Positions 5,315 through 5,343 of a stretch of DNA of 5,343 bases are shown piece by piece; the first letter of the stretch is position 1; every line of letters starts with the position of its first letter. A program made the position numbers and the translations under genes. The DNA is from Clostridiaceae bacterium (lineage in GTDB: Bacteria; Bacillota; Clostridia; Oscillospirales; Acutalibacteraceae): the NCBI GenBank assembly GCA_904501895.1, contig CAJGCX010000113.1, forward strand, positions 1 to 5,343. The letters run 5' to 3'. The notes beneath the pieces are model-generated. The model saw nothing but the letters and a program-made list of their open reading frames with translations, ran no database searches and was not told the origin of the DNA.

Positions 5315-5343
5315 TCTGTAACCTTCTCCTTAAAGTTATCAAA

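Overview
The window is AT-rich DNA, probably from a low-GC Gram-positive anaerobe of the class Clostridia (Oscillospiraceae/Ruminococcus-like). This is inferred from the low GC, AGA/CTT/GAA-type codon use, SD-led genes, a lipobox-bearing lipoprotein, a PduL-type phosphotransacylase and HAD and FkbM families common in gut clostridia. Nothing in the sequence fixes the species.

Layout, left to right. (1) Positions 1-179, minus strand: the first 59 codons of an EamA/DMT-type membrane transporter that runs off the left edge. (2) Positions about 180-304: a compact divergent control region with two back-to-back sigma-A-type promoters. (3) Positions 305-2851, plus strand: a tight three-gene operon coding for an FkbM-type methyltransferase with an extra N-terminal nucleotide-binding-like domain, a Cof-type HAD phosphatase and a second HAD phosphatase of the beta-phosphoglucomutase-like class. 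Gaps are 8 and 1 bases, and each downstream SD overlaps the end of the gene before it. (4) Positions 2870-3566: a single-gene unit for PduL phosphotransacylase with its own promoter and a strong terminator. (5) Positions 3567-3793: a short spacer holding a possible decayed minus-strand gene end and the near-consensus promoter of the next gene. (6) Positions 3794-4225: a small surface lipoprotein with a Thr/Ser/Glu-rich stalk and a C-terminal four-cysteine module. (7) Positions 4255-4296: a bidirectional terminator shared with the convergent gene. (8) Positions 4295-5314, minus strand: an extended-SDR-like NAD(P)-binding protein in which the usual catalytic Lys of YxxxK is Arg.

How the genes may work together: PduL links acyl-CoA to acyl-phosphate, and its codon use looks tuned for high expression, which fits a housekeeping role in acetate formation outside any microcompartment. 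The FkbM-HAD-HAD operon could act on phosphorylated sugars or surface glycans, but substrates cannot be read from sequence. No mobile element, CRISPR array, rRNA, tRNA or clear riboswitch was seen. The less ordinary points are the FkbM start codon, the four-cysteine lipoprotein, the YxxxR dehydrogenase-like protein and the possible gene remnant beside pduL.
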